Part shown: one piece after another, positions 45,390 to 57,174 of the stretch | Layout: each line of letters opens with the position of its first letter | Position numbering within the stretch: position 1 is the stretch's first letter | DNA from: Gnetum montanum | Lineage: Eukaryota > Streptophyta > Gnetopsida > Gnetales > Gnetaceae | Assembly: GCA_015680685.1 (NCBI GenBank) | Contig: MNCI01018957.1 | Location: 4,109 to 68,108 of the forward strand | Length of the DNA: 64,000 nt | Direction of reading: 5' to 3' | Translations under genes and position numbers: made by a program | The notes under the pieces: model-generated | The model's database searches: none | What the model saw: the letters and a program-made list of their open reading frames with translations, nothing else | What the model was told of the DNA's origin: nothing

Positions 45390-47131
45390 TATTGAGAGGG
45401 TTCTTTCCTCTTGAAATTTCACGTACAGTTTGTTGGGTTCTGTTGCGATGATGATTCTTGCGCGGTTGTGGGAGTTGGTTTATTGTAGTTAGTAGGGCTT
45501 ACTGGCGGTTTGTTTTGTTGTTGCACTCCCGCTATCGCCTCTATAGTTGCCTTAACCTTCTCTTTATCTTTTTTAGTGTGTTGATTTTTAAAGGCTAGGT
45601 ATGCAGGGTCATGGCTGTTTTGGTCCGCTTCTTCTATGTTTTTGATCTGCACAAAAGCTTGGTTGAGGTCACATGCATTAAGGTAGTACAACTTGAATTT
45701 AAAAAAGTCATTAATGGCCCCTTTTAGAATAGTAAGCAGATAGGTCTGGGAGATTGGCTCATGCAGCTCGTTGAGAGCGACGCTCCACCTCTGAATAAAT
45801 TTCTGTACAGGTTCAAGCGGTGCTTGCTTGACCTGTATGAGGCTGTCCAGTGTGGCCTCGGGTTTCAAGTTGTACTTAAACCGAGTCATGAACTGGTGTA
45901 ACAACTCCTCCAAGGAGAAGATGGAATTCCTCGGAAGGGCCCGGTACCAGTCAAGTGCTCTCCCTGCGAGAGACATGGGGAACACTCGGAGAATGGCATA
46001 GGGCCATGCCTGGAGTAACGCACATTCTAACCTAAATGTTATGAGGTGTGCATTGGGGTCTGTCTCCCCGTTATACTTGGTTAGTGTTGGCAATGATATG
46101 CCTTTGGGCAATGTTAGAGGCGAGATGGAGGGGCTGATGGGGTCATCGTGGTAGAAATCCACTACCTTCAGCTCTCCGTCGGCAACCGTTTTGAGGCGCT
46201 TTACCTTGTCGGTTAATTCTCGCATCAGTTTTTTGGCATCTGCCCAGTCTTGGGCACTCGGTGACATGGCAGCTTGAGGTTGTGGTATAGCGTATAGGTT
46301 AGAATGTTGGACGGTGGGTTGAAAGGTGGAAAGTTGTGCGGTCGGCGGTTGTGCTTGTGGAAAGTTTACAGTGGGTGGCACTAAGGACGGCACGTTATAG
46401 GGGAAAGGCTGTTGTTGCTGTGGTCGCGGCTGTACCGGGGGAGTGTTGGCTGGTGGCACCGTGTGGGGTGGCACAGGGTGGTGGGAGGGTTGGTGTGACG
46501 GCACACCAATCGTTGGCCATTGCCCGGCCGCGTTGTATGAAGGGACTCGTTGTTGGGTTACGGCGGTGAAGGGGGCTGCATGCGTTTGAATGTGCGGGAT
46601 GTAGTGAGCGGATGTGGATGCCGGTATCACGTGTGGCATCCCTATCACTTGGGGTGGGACTGTCACTCCCATGCTATCATGAGGGGGCGGTGCTTGTGAG
46701 GACGAGCTTGCAACTGCATCGGGGATGATTGCGAGAGGGAATGTGTTGGGTTGGGGGTCGTTCGGGGGAGGAATATGCACTAGCGCTGATGTTTCCGGTG
46801 GCGGTACTTGGGCTTGGGTGAACCTAAGGGGTTGGAGGGGCATGACCTCCCCTGTGTCTGGATGAAAAATAGGGTTGATATGGTTTTACGGACTGAGGGT
46901 GTGATAGGAGTCCTCGTGCTCTGATTGGGCAGCGAATTCGTCCTCTTCTTCCAGTTGGGGATCCACCGCAGGCTGATCCAACGAGTGGCTCCTGTGCAGG
47001 AGGAGCTGTGTGACGAGCTCCGAGTACTGCTCTAGAATGGGGATTAAATCATACGGGGAAGGGATGAACTCACGCCCCCCCCTGTAAAAGAGTTCGAACT
47101 GCCTCTTTACTTCCATTTCGGCTCGATCCAC
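45390..47131 (-). pseudogene. Tat-lineage gag with one in-frame stop
   Basis: The start is at 47131 (MDRAEMEVKRQFELFYRGG). A TAA at 46886-46888 interrupts, after which the same frame runs to 45419. A long Pro/Gln/His-rich region (46840-46260) precedes the gag core: KGISLPTLTKYNGETDPNAH, FPMSLAGRALDWYRALPRNS, LEELLHQFMTRFKYN and WSVALNELHEPISQTYLL. This is the Retrotrans_gag pattern (y.G..DP..hl..f; l.g.A..Wy..L). A Lys-rich segment (HTKKDKEKVKATIE) follows; no zinc knuckle is seen before the gap. It would form the capsid-like particle. Confidence 0.85.
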
Positions 47132-47953
47132 AGCCAGGCCGGCCTGTATCTTAATACATATGAAGTTATATTGGTCCTAGGTTATAATGTTGGAGGCTGG
47201 GTTCCTCCCTTGTAACCTTAAGGATCGGCGGGGCCCTACTGTGGGTTGTACTCCCAGGTGTTGTGCGATGGGCTGTTGGGCAGCCATGGTGTCTAGGATG
47301 TTAGTGACCTGGGTAGTGGCAGTGGTGGTGTTCACGGGGTTCATGATGATATGTTGCGGATGTGAAACGGTCTAAAGATGCGAAATTAATGTACTGCGTA
47401 GTGTACAGTGTATACGCTTCAGCTAACAGCATATAATGACAACGTATACAGCGTATATGTACGTAGCGTATATGGTCGGCGTAGACGAGTCTACGGCGTA
47501 AGTGGTTCAGCGTATACGCTAGACAGCGTGTACAGTGTAAAAGGGCACAGCGTAAAATAGGATAAAGGGTGCAGCGTAAAAATAAGATAAAACGTAAAAC
47601 AAATCTAAGGCGTAAAGAATAGCAGGGACAAAGTTGGCGTACAACGTAGATAAGGTCTTCTGCGTAAGAGCGTGCAGCGTAAATAGATAACAACGTAGCG
47701 TAAACTATGCGGCGTGAGTGAAATGTGCAGCGTAAACTTTAACAGCTTTATGTGCGGCGTAGGGAAAGTCTGCAGAGTAAAATTTGTAGCGTGAAGTTGG
47801 CAGCGTAGATGCTGGGGTTTCTGTGGACAGAGTCCATGTGAAGTTGGCAGCGTAGACGCTGAAAGACTTGCAGGGAGCGAGTCTAGAATAGGGCAGCGTA
47901 AATGCTGATGAGCGTAGACACTGGGGAGCATGCAGATAAGGTTTTAGGCGGAG
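47132..47953 (-). other. leader of the Tat composite with CGTA-rich repeats
   Basis: Between primer site and gag, the sequence carries many 'cagcgtaaa', 'gcgtatac' and 'gcgtagac' words (47390-47930), including one perfect 12-bp palindrome, AGCGTATACGCT, near 47500. The repeats are shared with the adjacent LTR. Confidence 0.7.
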
Positions 47954-47971
47954 GTCCTCCTTCTAGCGCCA
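47954..47971 (-). other. primer-binding site, tRNA-Asn type
   Basis: The minus strand reads TGGCGCTAGAAGGAGG, complementary over 16 bases to the plant tRNA-Asn 3' end (CCTCCTTCTAGCGCCA). It lies four to five bases inside the LTR end. Confidence 0.88.
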
Positions 47972-47975
47972 ATTT

Positions 47976-49111
47976 CTGTACCGCCTGAAATCATTGGTCT
48001 CCGGCTGGAAGGAACCAGAGACTGTGGGATCGCAGGGCATGCACAGAAGACCCTACCTTCGCTTGAGGGCGAGCTGGAATGCATGAAGGTAGAGTACCTT
48101 GGGTGGTCCACACGCGGATTAGACAAGGATTTCCCTGAACATATACCGAAGTGCTACACGCTGGGTTATGCGTAAACGGTGTAACGGGCGTAAACGAGAG
48201 TGTAAACAACGTAACAGATGCGGACAGGGTGTAAATGTAAACGAGCGTAAACAGAAACACATGTAAGAAATTAGCATAAACTGCAAACAATGGTATTACA
48301 AAGTGAAAGTACAGTGCACCAGTTTAACGCAGTTGTGATGGAGCATAAGGAGGACGAAAAGCCCCGATGGATGTAGGGATGACTTGGCTGGTTCTCAAGG
48401 TAGGCGGAGCATAGAGACTGTGTGCACGGCGTACAGGGCTTTCTAGCGTAAGAGGGTTTTAGCTCTGGTGCACAGCATAATTGTTCTCTAGTATACTCTG
48501 GAGTTTTTGCCAACTGCCTGGATGAAGTGGAAAATCGGGGTTTTTATACCGGTTGTTACGCTAGACTCGGGTTAGGAGACACGTGGTGCGTTGACCGGGT
48601 GCATACAATTTACAAATATACAATATATTACATCTGCTGGGCGTATACGCTAGGTGTATAAGCCACATCAGGCTGGTGTATACATTGGGCGTATACGCTG
48701 GACGTGTTGGGCGTGTGTGAACTTGGGTGGAGATGCTATGGATGCTGGGTGTATACGCTGGGCGTATACGCTGGTCGTATACGCTGATGGATGCTAGGCA
48801 TATACGCTGGGGCGTATATGTTGACGGTTGCTGACTTGCTTCAATTCTTGCTCTTCAGTGCTGTCTTCATGCTATCTTTGGAGATTTTGTCGTCGGGCGT
48901 ATGCATCTGTTGTACCTACCGAGCGTGCATGTAAGGCGTGTACGCCAGAGGATGTCGGGCGTATACGCTGGGCGTACACGCTGCGGGTGTGAACTTGGCC
49001 ATATACGCTGGGCGTACACGCTGCGGGTGTGAACTTGGGCGTATACGTTGGCACAGTATACTTAGTGAAAACTAAGTATTTCGATCCCAAAAGTTGCCAT
49101 ATGTGACATCA
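47976..49111 (-). repeat. 5' LTR of the Tat composite
   Basis: Plus-strand ends are TGTACCGCC and GTGACATCA, giving the usual TG...CA. Position next to the tRNA-Asn primer site supports the inner end; the outer end is inferred. It carries the GCGTATACGC palindrome cluster at 48640-49050. It is unlike the LTR at 40309-41336. Confidence 0.65.
48640..49060. repeat. GCGTATACGC palindrome cluster
   Basis: The 10-bp palindrome GCGTATACGC and one-base variants (gcgtacacgc, catatacgc, gtgtatacgc) recur more than ten times, often as 'gggcgtatacgctgggcgt', with 'gtgaacttgg' spacers repeated at 48990-49040. Confidence 0.85.
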
Positions 49112-49189
49112 AATGTAGCCGAGGTCGTCTGTGTGTCGCAGGGACTTGCTTCTTGTTGGATGAGTACCAAGCTCAAAATTTTTGTGGTG

Positions 49190-50090
49190 TTTCAAGTAGG
49201 AAGTGAGGAAGGGCCTTAGTTAGAGGGGACTAGTCCCATAACCAATGCTTGTAGCCCATTTATTTGGTCTAAGGGGTGTGCTTTGAATTATCATTGTTAT
49301 GATTGTTTTTTTTTTTGGATGAGAACCACAAGATGCAAGGACTTATTCAACTTCTTGTTATTGGATGGCATAGAACAGGAAGAAGTCCATGAAAACACAC
49401 ATGCACATAGGAAAATAAAAAAAGCATAAAGAATATCAAATCCCCTTGAAGCCACACAATGTTCAATCCTTTGAATCCTTCCTAATTTTGTAAACCACTA
49501 AAGTTAAAATTTTTTTGAAGTTATATTAATGAAAAGGGACTGCATGTTTCCAAAGAGGAAAAATCATATAGTGTGTGGATGGGTGGATGTTGTGGACTCA
49601 CTACCTATTGCATGAAAAGAAACCATGTCCTAACTAACCATAATGAAATTCAAAGTCAGAACCCAAACACCAACAATCAAATAGCAAAAATAGTACATAC
49701 CACCATCAAATAACGCTTACCAATGTACCTAGCACTTATTAACAAAAAGTTAGAAAATCACATCAAATAAAATAAAATAAAATATATAAGAAAGTGTAAA
49801 ATATTTAAGAAATAGCATCTATACTAATGATGGTGTAAAAAGATTATAAAAAATTAATAACATGAAAATAAAAGGATGTAAAATCAAGAATGTGTACAAC
49901 AAAAAGTTGTATAACAAAAATGTGTAAAACAAAAAAGTTGAACTGGAGAGCCACTTAAATGATTAACATAGTTGGCCATCTCCCCCATGACTAAGTTGAG
50001 AAGAAGAGATTCAAAATATGGAGCATGGTTGTCCATCTAATGAGTTGCTTATTGTGTTGGCTAGCTTATGCTCATGAAAAGGTTTAATTT
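49190..50090 (-). other. post-integrase spacer of copy 3
   Basis: Its reverse complement matches the spacer of copy 2, for example 'cccctctaactaaggc' at about 29186 and here at about 49215. T- or A-rich runs; no gene. Confidence 0.6.
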
Positions 50091-51290
50091 GTTGGATGTT
50101 GACTAGTTGTTTCTTGTTTGGGCTCTCAGGTTTATAGATCATCATGGCCCTAGAAGAAAAGTCTTGTAAATAATGTAAGGTCCTTCCCACAATGTTTAGA
50201 GTTTAGTTCGTTGAGGTACATGAGTGGGGTTCTAGTAGAGAACCTTATCTCCTGATTCAAATTTTACTCTTTTGATTTTCAAGTCATGATGCTTTTTGTT
50301 ATTGGCCTTATGTAACTTATTAGATGATAAAGCTACTAATTGATTTTCATCCAGTAGGTTCAGATTCATCAGTCATTCCTTTTGGGCTAGATTTAAGTCA
50401 AGGTCAAGGTCACAAGATGTTGAAAGTGTATGGAGCTCAGATTGAATTGGAAGTGTTGGTAATTTGTTGTACACAAGCTCATAAGAAGACTAGCCTATAG
50501 GAAGTTTCCATGTTGAGCGGTAGACCCAAAGGGCATCATTAAGTTTTGTGCCCCAATCCTTCCTATACTTACTAAAAATTCTTGTTAGTATTCATGTGAT
50601 TTCCCTATTGGTAACCTTAGCTTGACCATTAGCTCAGGGGTGGTAGGGTGTTATGAGTTTATGTTCAGCCCCTAAGCATTGCATAAGCTTCTGAAAAGTA
50701 GTTCCTATAAAATGAGTTTTGTTATTAGAAATCAATGCACATGGTACACCAAACCTGTTTATAATGTTTTGTTGTACAAACCAAGTAGCAGTAGAGGATG
50801 TACAATCGATGATGACTGTTGCTTCTACCCACTTCATACAATAGTCAACAACAACTATGATGTACGCTTTTCACTTAACATGGACGTGATGGGACCCATG
50901 AAGTCAATGCCACAAATGTCAAATAGTTCAAGTGGTTAAATCCATTATTGAGGTCTCTCCATTCGAGCAATCATTCTACCATCTCATTGGCAGCATTCAC
51001 AAGAATGAATGGATTTCAATGGTTGTGAGTCTCCTAGCATAGTGTCCTCCACAAGGATGTTCATGAGGGTCTTGGAGAATGCACAGTTGATCGACATCAT
51101 GGATACACCAACGAACCAGACCATCAATGCACACCTTGTAGAGATGTCCATTGATCTCCATGAAGTGCTTTATCTGGTGAAGAAACTGTTGCTTCTTTCG
51201 ATGGTCCAACTCTTGTGGAATTTCCTGAGTGAGAACATAGGTCAAAATGCCATCATACCATTTTAGTTCATTGGGCATTTATTCAATTAT
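50091..51290 (-). pseudogene. integrase remnant of copy 3
   Basis: The zinc region at 50997-51278 reads HLYKVCIDGLVRWCIHDVDQ and HPCGGHYARRLTTIEI. The core at 50634-50837 reads MKWVEATVIIDCTSSTATWF, FVQQNIINRFGVPCALISNN and LGAEHKLITPYHP. The second catalytic Asp (DNGTHF) has become Asn (NNKTHF). C-terminal pieces in other frames extend to about 50100. Stops and frameshifts. Confidence 0.8.
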
Positions 51291-52900
51291 AGCCCCAGCA
51301 AAGAGTTCATTAGGAAACATGTTAGATAACGAGCTTTCTTCCTCTTTATCATCTCATCACAACCATGACAAGTAATCAATGACCACATTCTTAGTGCCCT
51401 TTTGATCTACCATCGCAAGATCGAACTTCTACAAGATCACTAGCCACCATATGACATAGGAGCTCACCGTTAGCTTCATTAGGAGGCATATGGAACTATG
51501 GTCAGTGTGCACAAACACCTTATGGCCAAGCACATAATGCCTAAACTTCTCTAGAGAAAACACCACTACCATCAATTCCTTCTCTATAGTGGTGTAGTTC
51601 AATTGTGCATCCATAATTCTTTGGCTAGTGCAGTGGATTTAGTATGGACATTTTTTATCATCTAACTACATTAGAACTACTCCCAAAGCATAATTTGATT
51701 CATTTGTCATGATGTGAAATAGTCTGGACTAATCTAATGCTTGTAGGATTAGAGTCACTACAAGATTCTACTTCAGTTGTTGGAATGCTTTTTCACATTC
51801 CATGATCTAGACAAAGGGAGCATCTTTCTTTGTCAGCTCCACCAATGATTTTTCAATCTTAAAGAAATTCTCTATGAATCACCAGTAGTAGCCAGGGTTT
51901 CCAAGGAATGACTAAACATCTTTAACTATTTCTAGCTATTCATTGGATGATCCTTATTTTCTCAAGGTCTACCTAAATTTCTACTTGTGAGATTCTATGC
52001 CCTAGTACAATGCCCTCTTGGACCATTAAGTGACTCTTCTACCAATTGAGCATTAAGTTAGTTTCAACAGATTGTTTCAACACTTTCTTAAGGTGATCCA
52101 AGGCTTGCTCAAATGTAGCTCCATAGCTGGAGAAGTCATCCATGAACACTTCCACACCACTACCAATTTTCTATTGAAAGATGCTTAGGACCAAGCATTG
52201 GAATGTGGTAGGACCATTACATAGATCAAATGGCATTTTGTAGTATGCAAAAGTCCCCCAGGGACTCATGAATGTTGTCTTTGCTTGGTCCTCCAATGAA
52301 ATTTGAATTTTTTTATAATCACTATAACCATCTAGAAAGCTATAGTAGCAATGCCCAGATATTGAATCTAGCACCTAGTTAACGAATGGTAATGGAAAAT
52401 GATCCTTGAATGTTTCCATATTTAGCAACCTTGAAATCAATGTAGACTTGCCACTTGCCATCTTTCTTTGATGTAATTACAAGTGGAGTAACCCACTCAC
52501 TATTCGAAATGGGATAAATAAACCCCACCTTGAGGAGTTGCTCAATTTTCTCTTTGATGGTTTGCTTCAATTTGGGGTTTAGTCACCTCTATGGCTATCA
52601 TTTTGGCTTCACAATCAAGTCAGTGTTGATGTGATGCTAGCATATCCTAGGACCAATCCCTATGAGTTCAGGATATGACTAAGCAAAAGCTATTGACCAT
52701 CTTTCAACTACCTTTAACAATGTTTGTTTCTATTCTGGAGCAAGTTTTGCATTGATTATAACTAGCTTTCCATAATGCAAAAATACATATTCCATTCTAG
52801 CCAATAACATTTTCAATTCAAGGGGATCTTGTTTAACCTTGTTAAGAATTTCTAACTCTTCATAGTAAGTATCATCATATGGGTCATCAGAGAGTTGGTG
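51291..52900 (-). pseudogene. reverse transcriptase and RNase H remnant of copy 3
   Basis: RT blocks: IEQLLKVGFIYPISNSEWVT (about 52530), DGYSDYKKIQISLEDQ, TFAYYKMPFDLCNGPTTFQC, then FMDDF near 52135, an intact YxDD-type site. The RNase H segment (51429-51614) has YTTIEKELMVVVFSLEKFRH and VFVHTDHSS. A frameshift breaks RT near 52410, and stops occur throughout. Confidence 0.85.
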
Positions 52901-52999
52901 ATGAACTTGCTCAAGTTCATCTATGCCTATGACATAGGCATATGTTAGGCTCTCAGTTGATTCTATGCATAGTGTGCTGCTTTAAGAATCAGTAGTCAA

Positions 53000-53530
53000 C
53001 CACTAGGTGCCCTCCTATTTTATGGTTGTTGCATACAAACACCTTTGAATTTCCACTTCTGGCACACACTAGTTGCATGAAAAGATAGATGCTTACTTGA
53101 TTGCCCAAAGTTTCTACACATAATTACACCTTGTATCGTTGTACAAAATGCATGGAACTCTCTTCTTCTCAATCTTTCCAAATGCATTTTCTTTAGATAT
53201 TTTCAAGGAAAGATCTTGGATGTCCATTCTTGCATCAATGTTGCTTACCATGCTCTTTCCATGATGATTGGGAAGTCCCCTTTGTAGTTCTCCACTTTGA
53301 TTACCAAGAAGCTGGCAAGATAAGACCACCCACAAATAGTGGTCACAATGTCTTCTACCAGTCCCAATGAAACAGTGATGGACTAGTCTACCAATTCTAA
53401 TCTTATGTTGTTCTTCTTGAGAGGAGGCAGGTTTCAAGTAGTGTACATCTCATGAGAAATTAGATTAACACCAAAACTTGAATTGAGAAGAGCCTTGCAT
53501 AATTTGTTCCCAGTAATCTACAAATAGATT
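53000..53530 (-). pseudogene. protease remnant of copy 3
   Basis: Phrases corresponding to the copy-2 protease occur, for example SMVSNIDARMDIQDLSLKIS and IEKKRVPCILYNDTRC (53114-53437). The active-site segment near 53475 is degraded. Confidence 0.65.
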
Positions 53531-56172
53531 AGAGGACTTCTAGGATTAGCTAACTTCCTTGGAAGGTTTCTTGCATGGATCCAATTAGACATAGTATGAG
53601 TGAGCATTATAGTATGGATCTGAGGTAGAGTTTGGTTTGAAGGGGACTCGAAGGTATTAGGTATAGAGGAAGATGTAGGAGCAAGGTTTTCAATCATGGT
53701 TATATGTGAGGGCTTAGGTGGACTACAGGGTCAAAAGAAAGGTCTTTTCTTTAATTAGCCCTTTGACCCCTCTGATTGATGATTCAGTTGTAGATTAATA
53801 GCCCTTGTAGCATTGCGTTGTTGTGGTTGAGTTGGTAGTTCACCTTACATAAGAGGAGCAGGTGGTATTTGTGCAACTGAAGGAGGAGTATGTGCAAGGA
53901 TAGGAGAAGGATAAGGGTAAGAGATGATGTCCCTTGTTTCATGTGGAGAAGGATTACAGTAATAAGTGAAAGGATGGTAGCAAGGTTGAAAATTGAAAAC
54001 ATGATTGGAAGAGTCATGTGGAGACATGGGTTGCTAAAAATGGAAACCATATGGATTAGGTTGTCGATAAAGATACTAATGCCTTGGCAATGCTAATGCC
54101 CATGATTATGATTACTGCCACTATTGGTACTATTCATATAGTTGCAGTGGAGCTCCACTTGGATAATATGGTTGTTACTAGCAAAACTACCAGATATTAC
54201 CTTAAGGATAAGATAACCTTATGGATGGTTACCTTTGTGTAAGTTGTGGATATAAGGCATACATCCCAAACTCCTATAGATGTGACACAATGGGGCAACA
54301 TCTCTTAGGATGTTCATATTGATAGACGTCACACCCATGATTATCATCTGATTCATTATCTGCAATCACTTCTATTGCAACAATTTTTTCCTTACCTTTG
54401 TAATATGCATGTTGAACTTCCTTATGCCTCCTTTGCTTACTATCACTACCTTGTTCTTTGGACTGTTTAGTGATTTTGAGAATAGCTTAAAATCTACTAT
54501 GCATGGAGTCCCTTAACTAATTAACCTTGGTTGTAAGTTCAAATTGGAATTGTTAAAGTGGCAATGCTTTCTTATGCTACCTGCCCCCTCCACCCTCCTT
54601 TCATCAAATACAGACTCATCCTTACTATCGTAGAATTGAACCTTCCTCGTGCAAATGGAAGGATCACAATTATACTCTTCTGAACTTTCTCTTTTTCTAA
54701 GTTTACCTTCCTCTTTAGCTACTTGATAAATGTTTGTATCTATTGGGAACTTAGTTTTGACAATCACTCTTGGGCATAGACACCAAGGGTTTTCATCTTT
54801 TCATTATGAAGCCCATCTACAATGTGATGAAGTTGAATCAACTAAGAATAGCCATGGCCTAAAAATTTATGCATCGAGACATAGTATTGGCCAATAGTAG
54901 TCATTAAGGGTTCATGTGTTCCTTGCTTCCACCCTTGGATTTGCTTCCTTAAGTTGGACACTCTGGAGTATGTTTGATACTTATCAATGAACATCTCAAG
55001 CATGGTACTCCATCATCTGATAAACTTTGGTTCTAAGGACTAGTACCAATGCTCCACTTCTTTGATAAGTGTTTATGGGAATAACTTCAATTTTTTCCAC
55101 TTGTTCTCTATGTTCTACAAGGCATGTGCATCTTGGAAATCTTGAAGATCATTCTACGGATCAGAGTTGTACCCCCCCCCCCCCAACTAAAATCAAGAAA
55201 TATTATTCATGTCTAACCATTTGATCCAACTATCTTTCACATGCCTTGTTGGGATTCTTATTGCCTTTGTGATGTTAAGAATACTTTGGGTGGCAAATAG
55301 AGGCTCATCAAGGCCTTGATTATGGCATCTATGATATCCTTAACTACTCCTTCATTCATGGCAACGTACCTCTCTTGAATTTCTATGTCCTTGATCTTGC
55401 CTTTCTCGACAATCCCCTTATTCATTTTTGTCCTGTTGGTCATTTCATTCATTTTGATCACCTCCATCATGATATTGCCTTCTATGATCATGGTCAAAGC
55501 TAGAAGAAGAAGAAGAATAAGAAGAAGAAGGAGAGCCAACACCATCATGATGCTTGCTACTACCTCTTTGGAAATCATGACCATGATCATGATCTTGCTT
55601 CTTGTCCGCATCCCTGTCTTGACTTGCCCCTTTGGATCCTTCTTTGTCATTAAATCCCTTGTTACCAAAATTAGGATTATAAACTATGGAGTGAAAATTC
55701 TTGTTTTAGCCTCCATCACCAAAGTCAAAGAGAGTAGTGTCATTAAATGGAAAATCCCTATAAAGGGGTTCCCCACTAGCTTGTTGGTACAACAAGAATG
55801 AAGGATCGTTAAGCCCTTTTCCCTTTGAAAACTCATAACGCTATTCTAGCTGCTAATCCCATAGGCATTGTTCTTCAATGGGATGATAATCCCTGGCATT
55901 AACATCTTTGAAAATATACTCCCCATGGTGATCTTGAAGGCCACATCATGTAAGCATTTGATAGAGCATTACAGGAGCAACATCATTGGGTGGCAACATA
56001 ATGTTACCCACCATGTCACACCACCAAAACTAGTCATCTTGGTGTAGGATGAAGGTGAAGATTGGTACATACTCATCAAGGTGAGTATATATAATTTAGT
56101 ACTGTTAAGGCTTTGGTAGATGAACGTTATCAGTCTTGGATGGAGAAGCACTCCCATGAGAAGAAGACATTT
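53531..56172 (-). pseudogene. gag remnant of copy 3
   Basis: Starts near 56172 with an ATG followed by three Ser codons, as in copy 2. An acidic/Met-rich region (55258-55668), the DMNNIS phrase near 55210, a gag core near 55100-54800, a zinc-knuckle remnant (YQYEHPK near 54320) and a Pro-rich tail follow. A 13-base C run at 55172-55184 lies in the KFEGG-coding segment. Several frame breaks. Confidence 0.7.
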
Positions 56173-56310
56173 TCGGTTAGCAAAATAAAAATCACAGTGT
56201 GCTCTGAAGATTTCTTGTGGTAATTGTGAAATAAGATATGACAATAAGGTTTGTTCAAATGATTTAAATACTTTCACTAAGTCCTAGATATCATACAAAA
56301 CAACAAAAAG

Positions 56311-56330
56311 GTCCCTGGCACTAGCACCAA
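56311..56330 (-). other. primer-binding site of copy 3, tRNA-Asp type
   Basis: The minus strand reads TTGGTGCTAGTGCCAGGGAC after the LTR end CTCATCA. It matches the tRNA-Asp-derived site at 22120 with a different set of substitutions. Confidence 0.8.
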
Positions 56331-57174
56331 TGATGAGCAGCAAGGTACCATATGAATCACTAAGGTGTTACACATGATCCGGTTGAATTTTGTGGACCTA
56401 TAGTCATTTAATACACTAGATCTTCTAGGAAGTTAAATGACATTGAGAACATTCATTATCTTCCCAACTACACCTGTGAGGTTCAAGGGTATAGTTTAAG
56501 TGTAATTGAAATATATGAATTTTTGTCATTTTATATTTTATGGATGTAATCACCTACAACAAGAATAAAGAGAAGAGTAGATTGAAAGCTAAATTATGTA
56601 TTGCCTAACTAGCCTAACACAAGTAATCATTCCACTTTCCTGAACACATCTAACACTACTGGGCTACCAAATGTTAAGCGTTGCTAGGTTACCAAGTACT
56701 ATATGAATGCTCAAAGTGGTCGTGCTCATGTTCATTAATAACTGGAAATAAATTGCTTAATCCAAATGCATTAAAGTAAAGAATAAGAAAGTAAAATGAA
56801 TTAAAGAAAATATTAATCTATTCTTAGTGCTGAAAGGATTGTCAAAAGAGTTTGTTTTATTCTCGACACACTGTTGTGCTTAGGTACATTAGTGCTTAAA
56901 TAAAGAACCATACACACTTTAGACTCCTTCTGCAGGCACTCAAAAAATATTCTAACTTTGAGGAAAATAAATGGAAAAAGCTTCACTATTCTACTTGAAA
57001 ACTGAACTAAAATTTATTCAAAATAGAAGCCTAGGTGTGATATTTATGGATCCATGGTAGATGCTCCAATGTCGCTTATGCAACGTCGCATCAAGACCCT
57101 AATGTGGTGTACACAACATTGCACCTCTATCATCAAGTACCCAATGTTGGGGCCAACATAAATGCAGTTCATTA
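56331..57174 (-). repeat. 5' LTR of copy 3 (844 bp)
   Basis: On the minus strand it begins TAATGAACTGCATTTATG (TG decayed to TA) and ends CTGCTCATCA. It is similar to the copy-2 LTR; the U3 has CAACATTGGGTAC and GACGTTGCAT words shared with copy 1. Confidence 0.8.

Larger units (their letters stand above)
40309..49111 (-). mobile_element. Tat-lineage Ty3/gypsy composite, RT and RNase H deleted
   Basis: On the minus strand the order is LTR (49111-47976), tRNA-Asn primer site, leader, gag, protease, repeat block, integrase remnant, 37-bp tandem repeats and an LTR of a different sequence (41336-40309). RT and RNase H are absent between 43223 and 42800. Because the two terminal LTRs do not resemble each other, this is either two elements fused by recombination or a nested or mis-joined structure. 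The 159-N gap within gag leaves a mis-assembly possible. Its coding parts have few stops, so it is clearly younger than the Athila-like copies. Confidence 0.6.
49190..57174 (-). mobile_element. Athila-like element (copy 3), 3' part missing
   Basis: On the minus strand the order is 5' LTR (57174-56331), tRNA-Asp-type primer site, gag, protease, RT, RNase H, integrase and part of the post-integrase spacer. It stops near 49190, next to the Tat LTR. ORF3 and the 3' LTR are absent. Same family as copy 2. Its RT keeps FMDDF but other domains are broken. Confidence 0.85.

Noticed and set aside
47301-48513. Several Tyr/Arg/Cys-rich minus-strand open frames
   Set aside because: They are translations of the CGTA-rich repeats in the leader and LTR, not proteins.
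55258-55801. Met/Ile-rich open frames on both strands
   Set aside because: Both read the acidic GAT/GAA-rich segment of a decayed gag; the hydrophobic composition is a by-product of repeat-like codons, not membrane proteins.
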